The notes under the pieces: model-generated
Database searches by the model: none
Told to the model about the DNA's origin: nothing
Seen by the model: the letters and a program-made list of their open reading frames with translations, nothing else
Position numbers and translations under genes: made by a program
NCBI GenBank assembly: GCA_033283335.1
Contig: JAWMQP010000006.1
Location: forward strand, 186,001 to 250,000
Source: Pseudomaricurvus sp033283335
GTDB lineage: Bacteria; Pseudomonadota; Gammaproteobacteria; Pseudomonadales; Cellvibrionaceae
Direction: 5' to 3'
Length of the DNA stretch: 64,000 bases
Shown: positions 33,974 to 43,054 of the stretch, one piece after another
Layout: each line of letters opens with the position of its first letter
How positions within the stretch are numbered: position 1 is the first letter of the stretch

Positions 33974-35239
33974 ATGTTTGATAAATCACTGACTATCGAA
34001 GCTTTCGATCCAGAGCTCTGGGCCTCCATTCAGCAGGAAGAGCGCCGCCAGGAAGAGCACATCGAACTGATTGCCTCCGAAAACTATACCAGCCCCATGG
34101 TTATGGCTGCCCAGGGCACCAAACTGACCAACAAATACGCCGAGGGCTACCCCAACAAGCGTTACTACGGTGGCTGTGAGTATGTGGATAAGGCGGAAGT
34201 GCTGGCTATCGAGCGTGCCAAGGCCCTGTTTGGCGCCGACTACGCCAACGTCCAGCCGCACTCCGGCTCCCAGGCCAACGCCGCGGTTTACCAGGCCTTG
34301 TGTGTGCCGGGTGATACCATCCTGGGCATGAGCCTGGCTCATGGTGGCCACCTGACCCACGGTGCGTCCGTCAGCTTTTCCGGTAAAACCTACAACGCCG
34401 TGCAGTACGGCCTGAACCCGGAAACTGGCGAAGTGGATTACGACGAAGTTGAGCGTCTGGCTGTGGAACACAAGCCAAAGATGATCATCGCCGGTTTCTC
34501 CGCTTATTCCCAGGTCATGGATTGGAACCGCTTCCGCGAGATCGCCGACAAAGTGGGCGCTTACCTGTTTGTGGATATGGCTCACGTGGCCGGTCTGGTT
34601 GCCGCCGGTGTTTACCCCAACCCGGTACCGGTGGCTGACGTGGTCACCTCCACCACTCACAAGACCCTGCGTGGTCCTCGTGGCGGCATTATCCTGGCCC
34701 GTGCCAACGAAGAGATTGAGAAGAAACTGAACTCCGCGGTATTCCCCGGTGGTCAGGGCGGTCCTCTGATGCATGTGATCGCGGCCAAAGCCGTGGCCTT
34801 CAAAGAAGCCATGTCCGACGATTACAAGGCCTATCAGCAGCAAGTGGTTAAGAATGCCAAAGCGATGGCGGCCACGTTCATTGAGCGCGGTATCAAGATT
34901 GTCTCCGGCGGAACCGAGAACCACCTGATGCTGGTGGACCTGATTGGCAAAGAGTACACCGGTAAAGACGCCGATGCGGCTCTGGGCGCTGCCAATATCA
35001 CCGTCAACAAAAACTCCGTGCCGAACGATCCCCGTTCGCCGTTTGTGACCTCTGGCTTGCGTGTAGGTACCCCGGCCATCACCACCCGTGGTTTCGGCGA
35101 AGAAGAAACCGTGCAGTTGACTCACTGGATGTGTGACGTGCTGGAAAGCCTGGAAAACGGCAATTCCGAGCAGGTCATTGGCGAGGTGAAGGCCAAGGTG
35201 CTGGAACTGTGCCAGCGTTTCCCTGTCTACGGTGACTGA
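33974..35239 (+). CDS. glyA: Serine hydroxymethyltransferase GlyA
   Basis: PLP enzyme (421 aa) that converts serine and tetrahydrofolate to glycine and methylene-THF, the main one-carbon entry. Typical segments are IELIASENYTSPMVM at about 30, YAEGYPNKRYYGGCEYVD at about 55-72, and the PLP-lysine segment VVTSTTHKTLRGPRGG at about 222-237 with Lys in THKT. LFVDMAHVAGLVAAG precedes it. The C-terminal VTSGLRVGTPAITTRGF is also conserved. Length is normal. It lies divergent from nrdJab and is followed by a strong terminator at 35270-35301. Confidence 0.98.
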   Translation: MFDKSLTIEAFDPELWASIQQEERRQEEHIELIASENYTSPMVMAAQGTKLTNKYAEGYPNKRYYGGCEYVDKAEVLAIERAKALFGADYANVQPHSGSQANAAVYQALCVPGDTILGMSLAHGGHLTHGASVSFSGKTYNAVQYGLNPETGEVDYDEVERLAVEHKPKMIIAGFSAYSQVMDWNRFREIADKVGAYLFVDMAHVAGLVAAGVYPNPVPVADVVTSTTHKTLRGPRGGIILARANEEIEKKLNSAVFPGGQGGPLMHVIAAKAVAFKEAMSDDYKAYQQQVVKNAKAMAATFIERGIKIVSGGTENHLMLVDLIGKEYTGKDADAALGAANITVNKNSVPNDPRSPFVTSGLRVGTPAITTRGFGEEETVQLTHWMCDVLESLENGNSEQVIGEVKAKVLELCQRFPVYGD

Positions 35240-35269
35240 TGCAGCGTTTTTGATTGTTGTCATACGCTG

Positions 35270-35301
35270 AAAAAGCCGGGCTTGTCCCCGGCTTTTTTTT
35301 T
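35270..35301 (+). terminator. Rho-independent terminator of glyA
   Basis: AAAAAGCCGGG and the complementary CCCGGCTTTTT pair, and the run continues to nine T residues. It ends about 57 bp before the hydroxyacid dehydrogenase start. Confidence 0.88.
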
Positions 35302-35358
35302 GCCTTAACCTTTATACTTTTGATTCCAGTGAACAGCAGTATCGCAACGGAGTGGGTG

Positions 35359-36309
35359 ATGAAAATTGTGGTGGTGGATGGGCATACCCTGAATCCCGGT
35401 GACCTGTCCTGGCAGGGGTTTGAACAGCTGGGTGAGTTGAGTCTGTATGAGCGCAGCCGCTCAGAGCAAGTGCTGGAGCGTTGTCGTGACGCACAGGTGG
35501 TGCTGACCAATAAGGTGCCGATTACCGATCAGTTGATGGCCCAGCTGCCGGAGCTGCGTTACATCGGTGTGCTGGCGACGGGATACAACGTGGTGGATGT
35601 ATCTGCCGCACGCCAGCGCGACATTGTGGTGACCAATACGCCGGCCTACGGCACCCACTCGGTGGCGCAGTTTGTGTTTGCCCAGCTGTTGCAATGGGCC
35701 CAGCCGGTGGCTTATTACAGTGACAGTGTGAAACACAATCGCTGGTCGCAGACGCCGGATTTCTGCTACTACGATCATCCCATGGTGGAGCTGGCGGGCA
35801 AGACTCTGGGGATTGTGGGATTTGGGGCGATTGGCCAGCAGGTGGCTCGCATTGCGCGGGCGTTCGATATGTCGGTGCAGGTGAACACCCGCACGCCACC
35901 GGCGAGTCTGCCGGACGGTGTGCGAGCGGTGGATTTACCCACGCTGGCAGAGACCAGCGATGTCATCAGCCTGCACTGCCCGCTTACGGACGCCAATGCC
36001 GGCTTTGTGGATCGTGATTTTCTGGCCGCCATGAAGCCTGGCGCTTACCTGATCAATACCGGTCGCGGTCCCTTGATTGATGAGGCGGCCTTGTATGAGG
36101 CCCTGCGCAGCGGGCACCTGTCAGGTGCGGCGCTGGATGTGCTGAGTGTGGAACCGCCGGAGGTGGATCACCCGTTGTTCTCCCTGCCCAATTGCACCAT
36201 CACCCCCCACATTGCCTGGGCGACCACGGCAGCGCGCCAGCGATTGATGGGCATAGCGGTCGATAACCTGCGAGCGTTTTTGGCGGGCGAGGCGAAAAAC
36301 CGGGTCTGA
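35359..36309 (+). CDS. D-2-hydroxyacid dehydrogenase (HprA-like)
   Basis: NAD(P)H-dependent D-2-hydroxyacid dehydrogenase (316 aa), of the hydroxypyruvate/glycerate dehydrogenase type. The ATG at 35359 has GGAG before it; the frame upstream crosses the glyA terminator and is not used. Rossmann motif LGIVGFGAIGQQVARIARAF at about 149-168. The catalytic Arg is in NTGRGPLIDEAAL at about 234, the Glu in SVEPPEVDHP at about 264 and the His in TPHIAWAT at about 283. Being next to glyA, a role with hydroxypyruvate or glyoxylate is attractive, but the terminator between them argues against one operon. The substrate is not certain. Confidence 0.88.
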   Translation: MKIVVVDGHTLNPGDLSWQGFEQLGELSLYERSRSEQVLERCRDAQVVLTNKVPITDQLMAQLPELRYIGVLATGYNVVDVSAARQRDIVVTNTPAYGTHSVAQFVFAQLLQWAQPVAYYSDSVKHNRWSQTPDFCYYDHPMVELAGKTLGIVGFGAIGQQVARIARAFDMSVQVNTRTPPASLPDGVRAVDLPTLAETSDVISLHCPLTDANAGFVDRDFLAAMKPGAYLINTGRGPLIDEAALYEALRSGHLSGAALDVLSVEPPEVDHPLFSLPNCTITPHIAWATTAARQRLMGIAVDNLRAFLAGEAKNRV

Positions 36310-36349
36310 GTGATGAGGATCGGGTTATGCTTAGGGCGCAGTCGTCTGA

Positions 36350-36365
36350 CTGTTAACGTTAACAG
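36350..36365. promoter_or_regulatory. 16-bp perfect palindrome, candidate LacI/GntR-type operator
   Basis: CTGTTAACGTTAACAG is a perfect palindrome with a central CG, as in LacI-family operators. It lies 15 bp before the SGNH hydrolase start, where a bound repressor would block transcription or initiation. A shorter copy of the core, TTAACGTTAA, is at 50864-50873 before ribA. Confidence 0.5.
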
Positions 36366-36380
36366 GCAAGAGAGCATCTG

Positions 36381-37349
36381 ATGCAGGAGATTCATTGGTA
36401 TCCGTTACCGGATTCCCGTTTTGCCCGCCACGGGTTGCCGGCGGTCAGTCGTGGATTTCACCGCTTGCCGGACGCGGTGCCGCTGCCCCCGGCCGTACTG
36501 GAACAGGCGCGCTTTGCAGCCGGAGGTCGCCTGCGCTTTGCCACCAATTCCGCCCGCTTGCATTTGCGCTGTCAGGGGCGCTCGGACTCCCGCGGTCACG
36601 GCATTGACTGTCTGGTGGATGGAATCTGTTGGAAGACCCTGTCGCTGTCGCGGGGCGATGTGAGTGACGCCCTGATTTTTCAGGGGCAGGACAATGTGGT
36701 GCGGCAGATTGAGCTCTACCTGCCCCACGAGCAGGAGGTCAATCTGCTCGCCATTGGTCTGGAGGCGGGGGCGCAGATCGACACTGCGTCGTCCTACAGT
36801 GAGGAGCTGCCGCTGGTGTTCTACGGCTCTTCCATTGTCCAGGGGGCGGGTGTCAGCCTGTCGTGCATGAGCTATCCGGCCATTGTGGCCCGTACCCTCA
36901 ACAGTGATTTCATTAACTGGGGCTTTTACGGTGCTGGCCGCGGCGAGCCGGAGGTGGTGCACTATGTGGCCGACAGTCAGGCACGCATCCTGATTCTGGA
37001 TCTGGGCAAGTCCTGGGGGCAGCAGCCGGTGGAAACCTACCGGCGTATGCTGGTGCAACTGCGACAGTCCCAGCCGCACACCCCGATCCTTGTAATCACG
37101 CCGATTTTCTCCACCCGCGAGTGTTTTGACCGTCGCTTCCACCAGCGTTCGGAATCCATCCGGGCGGTGATGCGGGAGGCGGCCACCGTTACCGACCTGG
37201 AAGGCATTGTGTTGGTGGAGGGGCTGGAACTGCTGGGCGAAGCGGACTGGACTGGTCTGTCGGCCGATGGTTTGCATCCCAATGAAAAGGGTTGTGACAC
37301 CATCGCCCGACGTCTGTTGTCCGTGATTAACGGTTTTTACCACGCTTAG
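36381..37349 (+). CDS. SGNH/GDSL hydrolase, possible carbohydrate esterase
   Basis: A 322-residue esterase-like protein with two parts. The N-terminal 130 residues look like a beta sandwich (ARFAAGGRLRFATNSARLHLRC), and the SGNH hydrolase domain follows at about 140-320. The nucleophile Ser is in VFYGSSIVQGAG at about 152, the block III Asn is probably in NWGFYGAGRGEP, and the catalytic Asp-His pair is in LSADGLHPNEKG at about 296-299. This two-domain plan is known from SsfX3 and CE2/CE3-like deacetylases. There is no signal peptide, so the substrate would be cytoplasmic, such as an imported acetylated sugar. The stop overlaps the convergent antiporter gene by four bases. Substrate unproven. 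Confidence 0.8.
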   Translation: MQEIHWYPLPDSRFARHGLPAVSRGFHRLPDAVPLPPAVLEQARFAAGGRLRFATNSARLHLRCQGRSDSRGHGIDCLVDGICWKTLSLSRGDVSDALIFQGQDNVVRQIELYLPHEQEVNLLAIGLEAGAQIDTASSYSEELPLVFYGSSIVQGAGVSLSCMSYPAIVARTLNSDFINWGFYGAGRGEPEVVHYVADSQARILILDLGKSWGQQPVETYRRMLVQLRQSQPHTPILVITPIFSTRECFDRRFHQRSESIRAVMREAATVTDLEGIVLVEGLELLGEADWTGLSADGLHPNEKGCDTIARRLLSVINGFYHA

Positions 37350-38941
37350 GCAATTTGCTCGTTGAGGGCGGCGCGTTCAGGATCAATCATGCGCAGACTC
37401 TCTTCCGCAAAGCCGCTGCCAGCCTCGGTATAGAAGTTGAATACTTTGTCGATACCGGCTTCCAGCAGAGCCTCGCGTTCGTCCTCATAGCGGGCGATGG
37501 CGGCGACCTGTCCATGGTAGGAGGTGTTCTGCAACTGATCACTGATATTGACGCTGTCCTCAATGGACGGTAGCGCCAGCAGCACCAGTTTGATGGCTGA
37601 GATGTCGATGCTCTCCCACAGGTCGGCGTCTTCACCATCGCCGCAGAAGACATTCCAGCCTTCCTCTTGTTGTTTCAGGATGCGCTGACGGTCGGCATCC
37701 ATGCCCCACACCTTTTCACCCAGTTCATGTGCCAGGGCGCGGTAAGCCCCGGTGCCAACCCGACCCAGTCCAATCACCAGAATCTCGGCATGACGCGGTT
37801 GTTCGATAATATCCTGCGGTAGTCGTCCGTGCCGCTCCCAGTGCTTAATGATGTCCTTGCGGGTACGGTAAATAATGTGTGAGAAACGATAGATGATACT
37901 GGTGAAAACGAACGAGAAAGACACCGTTATTGCCAGGATTACCAGCCACTCTTTCGCCAGCCAGCCGTTATCGACACTGATGGCCATCACAATCAGGCCA
38001 AACTCACTGAAGTTCGACAGCGCCAGCGCGGCCAGATAGGCACTTCGAGCACGCAGGCGCAAGCCGGTGAACAGGGCAAAAAACAGGATGAATTTCACCG
38101 GCAACAGCAGGCAGATCAACAGCGCTATGCCAAGCATCTCCCAATTGGGCAAGGCGGTAAAGCCAATGGTCAGGAAAAAGCCGATGAGGAACAGGTCTTT
38201 AAAGCTCATCAGTGATTTCGCCAGTTCGGTGGCTTTGTGGTGTTGGCTCAATAGCATGCCGATGATCAACGCACCCAAATCACCCTTGATATGAACCAGG
38301 GAGAAAAGCTCATAGCCGCCCAAAGCCAGGAAAAAGCCGGTTAGTGGCAGCAGTTCACCGTGGCCGGAGTGGTTCAGCAACTTGTCCAGCAGTGGCCGGC
38401 CGGGGATTAACAGTAATAACAGTGCGGCCCACACGCTGGGCAGCTTGCCGGTGGCGGCCACCAGAAACAGTACCGCAAAAATATCCTGCATCACCAGCAC
38501 ACCGATGGCCAGACGGCCGTGGCGGGTACGTATCTCGCCGTTTTCTTCCAAAATTTTGACCACACACACGGTGCTGGAAAAACTGCCGGCAAAGCCCAGC
38601 AGGGCGGCCGTTGACATGGACATGCCGGTAAAAAAAGACAGGCTGGCCATGGCTGCCAACAACGCCAGGCTGGCAAACAGCAGAATCCACATCAGCATAT
38701 GAGCGGAGGTGCCAGCCCAGACTTCTGGCCGCAACAGATCGCGAACGTTGAGTTTCAGGCCGATGGTAAACAGCATCAGGGTGATGCCTAGGTCGGCCAG
38801 GACGTGCAGTGTTTCAGTTGATTCAAAACCGAGGAAATTCAGTGCGAAGCCGGCGATCAGGTAGCCCACCAGAGGGGGCAGTGACAGCAGGCGCACACTC
38901 AAGCCACAGGCAAAGGCAAACAGAATCCAGAAAAAATCCAT
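37346..38941 (-). CDS. KefB/YbaL-like monovalent cation:proton antiporter with RCK domain
   Basis: Inner-membrane CPA2 antiporter (531 aa). About eleven to twelve helices occupy residues 1-360 (first FWILFAFACGLSVRLLSL, then LVGYLIAGFALNFLG). The transport-core segment SFSSTVCVVKILEENGE is at about 124-140 and GDLGALIIGMLLSQH at about 225-239. A cytoplasmic RCK/TrkA-N domain follows at about 385-500, with its nucleotide motif VIGLGRVGTGAYRALAHELG. It probably exports potassium or sodium in exchange for protons, gated by a nucleotide or redox ligand. It has no KefF/KefG-type partner nearby, so it is closer to YbaL-like proteins than to true KefB. Same strand as ppx but 63 bp away. Confidence 0.88.
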   Translation of the reverse strand: MDFFWILFAFACGLSVRLLSLPPLVGYLIAGFALNFLGFESTETLHVLADLGITLMLFTIGLKLNVRDLLRPEVWAGTSAHMLMWILLFASLALLAAMASLSFFTGMSMSTAALLGFAGSFSSTVCVVKILEENGEIRTRHGRLAIGVLVMQDIFAVLFLVAATGKLPSVWAALLLLLIPGRPLLDKLLNHSGHGELLPLTGFFLALGGYELFSLVHIKGDLGALIIGMLLSQHHKATELAKSLMSFKDLFLIGFFLTIGFTALPNWEMLGIALLICLLLPVKFILFFALFTGLRLRARSAYLAALALSNFSEFGLIVMAISVDNGWLAKEWLVILAITVSFSFVFTSIIYRFSHIIYRTRKDIIKHWERHGRLPQDIIEQPRHAEILVIGLGRVGTGAYRALAHELGEKVWGMDADRQRILKQQEEGWNVFCGDGEDADLWESIDISAIKLVLLALPSIEDSVNISDQLQNTSYHGQVAAIARYEDEREALLEAGIDKVFNFYTEAGSGFAEESLRMIDPERAALNEQIA

Positions 38942-39004
38942 AACAAACAGCTGTTGGTAAAGGTTGATGTGGGCTGGTTGAGTCGATGTTACTCGAAAAA
39001 AGGG

Positions 39005-40504
39005 TCAGTCGAAAAAAAAGTATTCGAATTCAATGCCCAGCGGCTGAAACTGTTCCTGTTCGGTCGTAAAGTCACTGACAAACAGGGCTTCGCGATCGGA
39101 CCAGATGGATTGAAAGCCGATCCTCAGCTTTTGCTCGGTGGCCGATACCGCAAAGCTGTCGATGGTATCACTCTGGCGGAACTGGTTGAGGCGAATAGCC
39201 AACCGCAACAGCAGGATGATTCTTAAGGTTGTGGTGAAATCGTAGACATCAAAGTTGGGTGCCTGATGCAGTTTGAGCGATTTGCGCTGCGACAGCAGCA
39301 TAAACGCCAGAATGGCTTGCTGTTCGGCATTGAAGCCGGCCATGGCCGAATTTTCGACGATGTAGGCGGCGTGTTTATGGCAGCTGAGATGATTGATCTG
39401 GTGTCCCACTTCATGCAGCAGGCAGGCCCAGTGCAGGAACAATCGGTAATCATCCTGTTCAATGTTCCAGGATTCAGAGACGGCATCGAACATGGCCAGT
39501 GCGGTCTTGCTGACTTTGACGGCCTGCTTTTGATCAGTGCCAAAGCGTTTCGCCAGATGATCGACGGTCAGGTGACGGATGTCGTGATGTTGCAGGCGCT
39601 CCTGTAATTCAAACAGCAGGCCTTCGCGCAGGGCCGCGTCACTGTAGCGCATGCTGTCGACATCCAGCAGGTCGAACACCGCCAGCAGAATGGCCAGCCC
39701 ACTGCAAATGATCGGTGCACGATCCTCTGTCAGGCCTTTTATCTTGATCTTGTCCACATGCCCGGCCTGGATCAGCTTTTGTTTCAACTTTTTGAGCACA
39801 TCCAGGGTCAGGCTGCCATCGGACAAGCCCGATTCGGCCGCGCATTGGCTCAGGGATTTGATGGTGCCGGATGAACCTATGGCCAGCTGCCATCCCCGAG
39901 CCAGATACCGCAGGCGAATGTTTTCGACTTGCTGGGCGGAAAAGAGGGTGGCGCGATTAAAGAGTTTCTCGGTGATTTCTCCGGTGGCAAAGAAGCGCTC
40001 TGTCAGGCTGACACAGCCCATATTGCAGCTGTGCAACAGTTGCGGTTGGGTGCCTTGACCGATGATCAGCTCAGTACTACCACCACCGATGTCCACCACC
40101 AGCGTGTTGTCAGGCAGGTGTTGGTCGTGGCTGACCCCCTGGTAGATCAGCCGCGCCTCTTCGGTGCCTGACAACACCTCAATGGGGTAGGGTAATACTT
40201 TCAGTGCCTGCCGGGTCAGTTGCTTGATGTTGGTGGCGGTGCGGAAGGTGAAGGTGCCGACGGCACGGACATTGTCCGGCTCAAAGGTCTCAAGGATCTG
40301 ACCAAAGATACCCAGGGTGTCCATGGCCCGCTCTATGGCCTGGTCGCTGAGCAGGTTGTCGGCATCCAGGCCTGCGGCCAGTCGCACCTTGTGTTTTTCC
40401 CGATGGTAGGTCTTGATGCCATGAGGGCCCAGCTCAGCCAGGGTCATGTGAAAACTGTTAGATCCGAGATCTATGGCGGCTAATCGGCGTGGGCGCTCGG
40501 GCAC
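39005..40504 (-). CDS. ppx: Exopolyphosphatase Ppx
   Basis: Ppx/GppA phosphatase (499 aa) that removes terminal phosphates from long-chain polyphosphate. It begins RRLAAIDLGSNSFHMTLAEL, the ASKHA phosphate-1 motif, with GTFTFRTATN at about 84, the LSGTEEARLIYQGV catalytic Glu segment at about 114, and the phosphate-2 loop LVVDIGGGSTELIIG at about 138. The C-terminal HD-like region (about 310-480) has HWACLLHEVGHQINH. Length fits Ppx (about 500-515 aa) better than GppA. It lies 67 bp downstream of ppk on the same strand. The pair is probably one operon controlled by the Pho box before ppk. Confidence 0.94.
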   Translation of the reverse strand: MPERPRRLAAIDLGSNSFHMTLAELGPHGIKTYHREKHKVRLAAGLDADNLLSDQAIERAMDTLGIFGQILETFEPDNVRAVGTFTFRTATNIKQLTRQALKVLPYPIEVLSGTEEARLIYQGVSHDQHLPDNTLVVDIGGGSTELIIGQGTQPQLLHSCNMGCVSLTERFFATGEITEKLFNRATLFSAQQVENIRLRYLARGWQLAIGSSGTIKSLSQCAAESGLSDGSLTLDVLKKLKQKLIQAGHVDKIKIKGLTEDRAPIICSGLAILLAVFDLLDVDSMRYSDAALREGLLFELQERLQHHDIRHLTVDHLAKRFGTDQKQAVKVSKTALAMFDAVSESWNIEQDDYRLFLHWACLLHEVGHQINHLSCHKHAAYIVENSAMAGFNAEQQAILAFMLLSQRKSLKLHQAPNFDVYDFTTTLRIILLLRLAIRLNQFRQSDTIDSFAVSATEQKLRIGFQSIWSDREALFVSDFTTEQEQFQPLGIEFEYFFFD

Positions 40505-40571
40505 GGCATTTCCTTAGGCAGTGAGCCTGTCGATCTTGATCAGGATGCACGCGCCAGAGCTTGAGGGTGGC

Positions 40572-42731
40572 TCAGTCGTGATCTGCCGCGCTGTTATCCT
40601 GTTCAATTTTACTCAGATATCGGTGGATCGCAATTTGCGAACGAATCTTGCGCTTCTTGGTGGATGACACGTAGGGGTTGGTTTGTTTCTTGTCGATGAT
40701 ACGAGTCTTGGTATTGTCGCTCATTTGAATGTTAAAAATGTCGATAATTTGCCGTTTCAGGCGAGTGTCGTAGATGGGCACGCCCACTTCAACCCGGTGA
40801 TCGATGTTGCGCTTCATCAGGTCGGCGGAGGTGATGAATACCCGCGGATTGCCGCCATTGCCAAAGATCAGTACTCGCGCGTGTTCGAGGAAGCGATCGA
40901 CAATGCTGTGAACCTGAATCTTGTCACTGATGTCCTTGTCTTCCGTTTGCAGCGAGCACATGCCGCGAATTAATAGCTTGACGTCCACGCCTTGCTGGGC
41001 CGCTTTGCACAGCAAGGCGGCCAGGTGGTTGTCACACAGATTGTTAACCTTGATGTGAATGCTGGCCTTTTTGCCGGCCTCGGCGCGACGAATTTCTTCC
41101 TTGATTAACAGTTCAAGGGTCGTGCGGCTGTTGAGTGGTGACACGATCAGGTGATCAAACTGCACCGGTTTATAGCTGTATTTGATGAACTCAAACACCT
41201 GCGCCACTTCCCGGGTGATTTCCGGGTGGGCGGTAAAATAGCTGTAATCGGTATAGATTTTGGCATTGCCCTCGTGAAAATTGCCGGTTCCGATATGGGC
41301 GTAGAGTTTGGGGCCGTCTCTTTCCCGTCGTTCAATCAGGCACAGCTTGGAGTGAACTTTGAGGGTGGGAATGCCGAAGTCCACATCAATCCCGTGGGAC
41401 TCCAGTTGTTTTGACAACTCTATGTTGTTGGACTCGTCAAAACGGGCCTGCAATTCCACCACCACCGTGACTTTCTTGCCGTTGCGGGCGGCGTCGATCA
41501 GGGCGTGCAAAACCCGCGAATTTTTGGCCACCCGGTAGATATTGATGGTGATTTTACTGACTCTGGGATCGAAGGCGGCCTGGCGCAGCATTTCGGTAAA
41601 GTACCCAAACGAGTGGTATGGGTAGTAGAGCAGTATGTCCTCACCGGCAATGGCATCAAGGGCGTTGTCGTTGCGGTCGAAAGCCGCGCAGGGCACGGAG
41701 GGCAGTTTGCGATGTTCCAGCGAGGCGCGACCGACATTGGGGAAGCTGATGAAGTCGCGGAAATTGCGGTACGGACCGCTGGGGATCATGGAGTCGTGGG
41801 AGGCAAACTTGAGCCGCTTGGTCAGCATTTTCAGCAGTGAGGCCGGCATATCCTGATCGTACACCAGGCGCACCGGTTCGGCTTGCAGGCGCCGCCGCAA
41901 GCCGCGTGACATCTTATCCAGAACGCTCTGGTCGATATCGTCACTGAGGTCCAGCTCGGCGTCGCGGGTCATCTTAAAAGAGTAGGCTTGAATCTGGTCG
42001 TAGCTGAAAACGGAGCCGAAGATATCGTTCAAACAGTGCTTGATGGCATCGTCGAGCAGGATAAATTGTTTTTGCCGGCTGTGGCCGTTGCTGTTCGGCA
42101 ACAGGATAAAGCGCGAGGTCTCGTCGGTGGGGATCTCGATCAGCGCGTGCTCCACCTGGTTGCTCTGCTCATTTTCCATCTGTACCGCTAAATAGAAGTC
42201 GCCGTCACTGAGGCGGGAGGCCAGGTCCATATCCCGGTGCACAATGATCGGGCAAATATAGGGTCGCACCGTTTTGCGGAAGTAATGGGTCAGCCAGGCG
42301 GATTGCGCCTCGCTCAGTGCCTGGTGGTTGGGCAGGATGTAAATGTTGTTCTTTTGCAGCTCCCGGGTCACCTGCTGGTAGAGCTTGTCAAACTGCTTGT
42401 TAAGCTTAACCACCTTGTCCTGGATGCTTTGCATCAGGCTCTCGTCGTCCACCTGGTCGTCCGAGGGCTCGGTGTGCATCTGCGGCAACAGAATCCGGCG
42501 TCGCACCTCCGCGACCCGTACCCGGAAAAATTCATCCATATTGTTGGAAAAAATGCCGAGAAAGCGCATGCGCTCAATGATCGGCGTGTTAGGGTCGGCG
42601 GCTTCTTGCAATACCCGTTCATTAAATGACAGCCAGCTTAATTCTCGCGGCACAATGTGGATGGCTGTAGGTGTGGTGTTTGCAGTCACTTTGGGGTTGC
42701 TCTTGTCCATTGAGCGAACATCTTGCAGCAT
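40572..42731 (-). CDS. ppk: Polyphosphate kinase Ppk1
   Basis: Polyphosphate kinase 1 (719 aa), a membrane-associated enzyme that reversibly makes polyphosphate from ATP. The start at 42731 has GGAGAGG seven bases upstream. Domains: N (about 28-130, starting RELSWLSFNERVLQEA, then FLGIFSNNMDEFFRVRV), head (about 140-330), C1 and C2 phospholipase-D-like domains (about 345-690). Autophosphorylated His candidates are in LKVHSKLCLIERR at about 458 and in the AHIGTGNFHEGNAKIY loop at about 478. The C-terminal NIDHRVEVGVPIYD is also family-typical. Three ordered Pho-box half-sites lie 46-75 bp upstream. Confidence 0.96.
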   Translation of the reverse strand: MLQDVRSMDKSNPKVTANTTPTAIHIVPRELSWLSFNERVLQEAADPNTPIIERMRFLGIFSNNMDEFFRVRVAEVRRRILLPQMHTEPSDDQVDDESLMQSIQDKVVKLNKQFDKLYQQVTRELQKNNIYILPNHQALSEAQSAWLTHYFRKTVRPYICPIIVHRDMDLASRLSDGDFYLAVQMENEQSNQVEHALIEIPTDETSRFILLPNSNGHSRQKQFILLDDAIKHCLNDIFGSVFSYDQIQAYSFKMTRDAELDLSDDIDQSVLDKMSRGLRRRLQAEPVRLVYDQDMPASLLKMLTKRLKFASHDSMIPSGPYRNFRDFISFPNVGRASLEHRKLPSVPCAAFDRNDNALDAIAGEDILLYYPYHSFGYFTEMLRQAAFDPRVSKITINIYRVAKNSRVLHALIDAARNGKKVTVVVELQARFDESNNIELSKQLESHGIDVDFGIPTLKVHSKLCLIERRERDGPKLYAHIGTGNFHEGNAKIYTDYSYFTAHPEITREVAQVFEFIKYSYKPVQFDHLIVSPLNSRTTLELLIKEEIRRAEAGKKASIHIKVNNLCDNHLAALLCKAAQQGVDVKLLIRGMCSLQTEDKDISDKIQVHSIVDRFLEHARVLIFGNGGNPRVFITSADLMKRNIDHRVEVGVPIYDTRLKRQIIDIFNIQMSDNTKTRIIDKKQTNPYVSSTKKRKIRSQIAIHRYLSKIEQDNSAADHD

Positions 42732-43054
42732 GAAACCTCTCCATTAAAACAGTAGCGCAGATGATTTGCCCAGCTTATGACAGTTTAATGACAGATATAT
42801 GACGGCGGCGTTCAATTCGCCAGCCTGTGAGACTATAGGCAAAGTCTAGCAAAATGTATGCAAATTCATGTCAGATGCAGGCTCTACGGGCGCGTTAGCG
42901 GTAAAATGGCGTATTGGCGGTTATAAAACGCACCTTCGGACAGCGGGCTGAATAGCAGATTTGGCAGAAATAGGCAGGAATTTGATGCGACAAATCTGCC
43001 AATGTGTATAATTCTCCACTTTTCAGTGGCCCCAGTAGCGGTCAGGAAGTGGCT
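42732..43054. other. 323-bp divergent region between ppk and the GlxA-family regulator
   Basis: No gene is visible. The half next to ppk carries the triple Pho box (42777-42805); a -10 is not obvious. The regulator has AGGAAG seven bases before its ATG at 43055. Upstream, TATAAT-like ATGTGTATAATTCTCC lies at about 43001-43016, a candidate -10 for the regulator. Confidence 0.6.
42777..42805 (-). promoter_or_regulatory. Triple Pho box upstream of ppk
   Basis: On the plus strand ATGACAG (42777), ATGACAG (42788) and ATGACGG (42799) recur at exactly 11-bp steps. On the minus strand the first two give CTGTCAT-TAAA-CTGTCAT, an exact match to the PhoB consensus, and CCGTCAT precedes. PhoB activation of ppk-ppx is strongly suggested. 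Confidence 0.88.

Noticed and set aside
33986..35263. A 425-codon open frame antisense to glyA
   Set aside because: GlyA is complete on the other strand and the antisense product is His/Gly-rich with no family resemblance.
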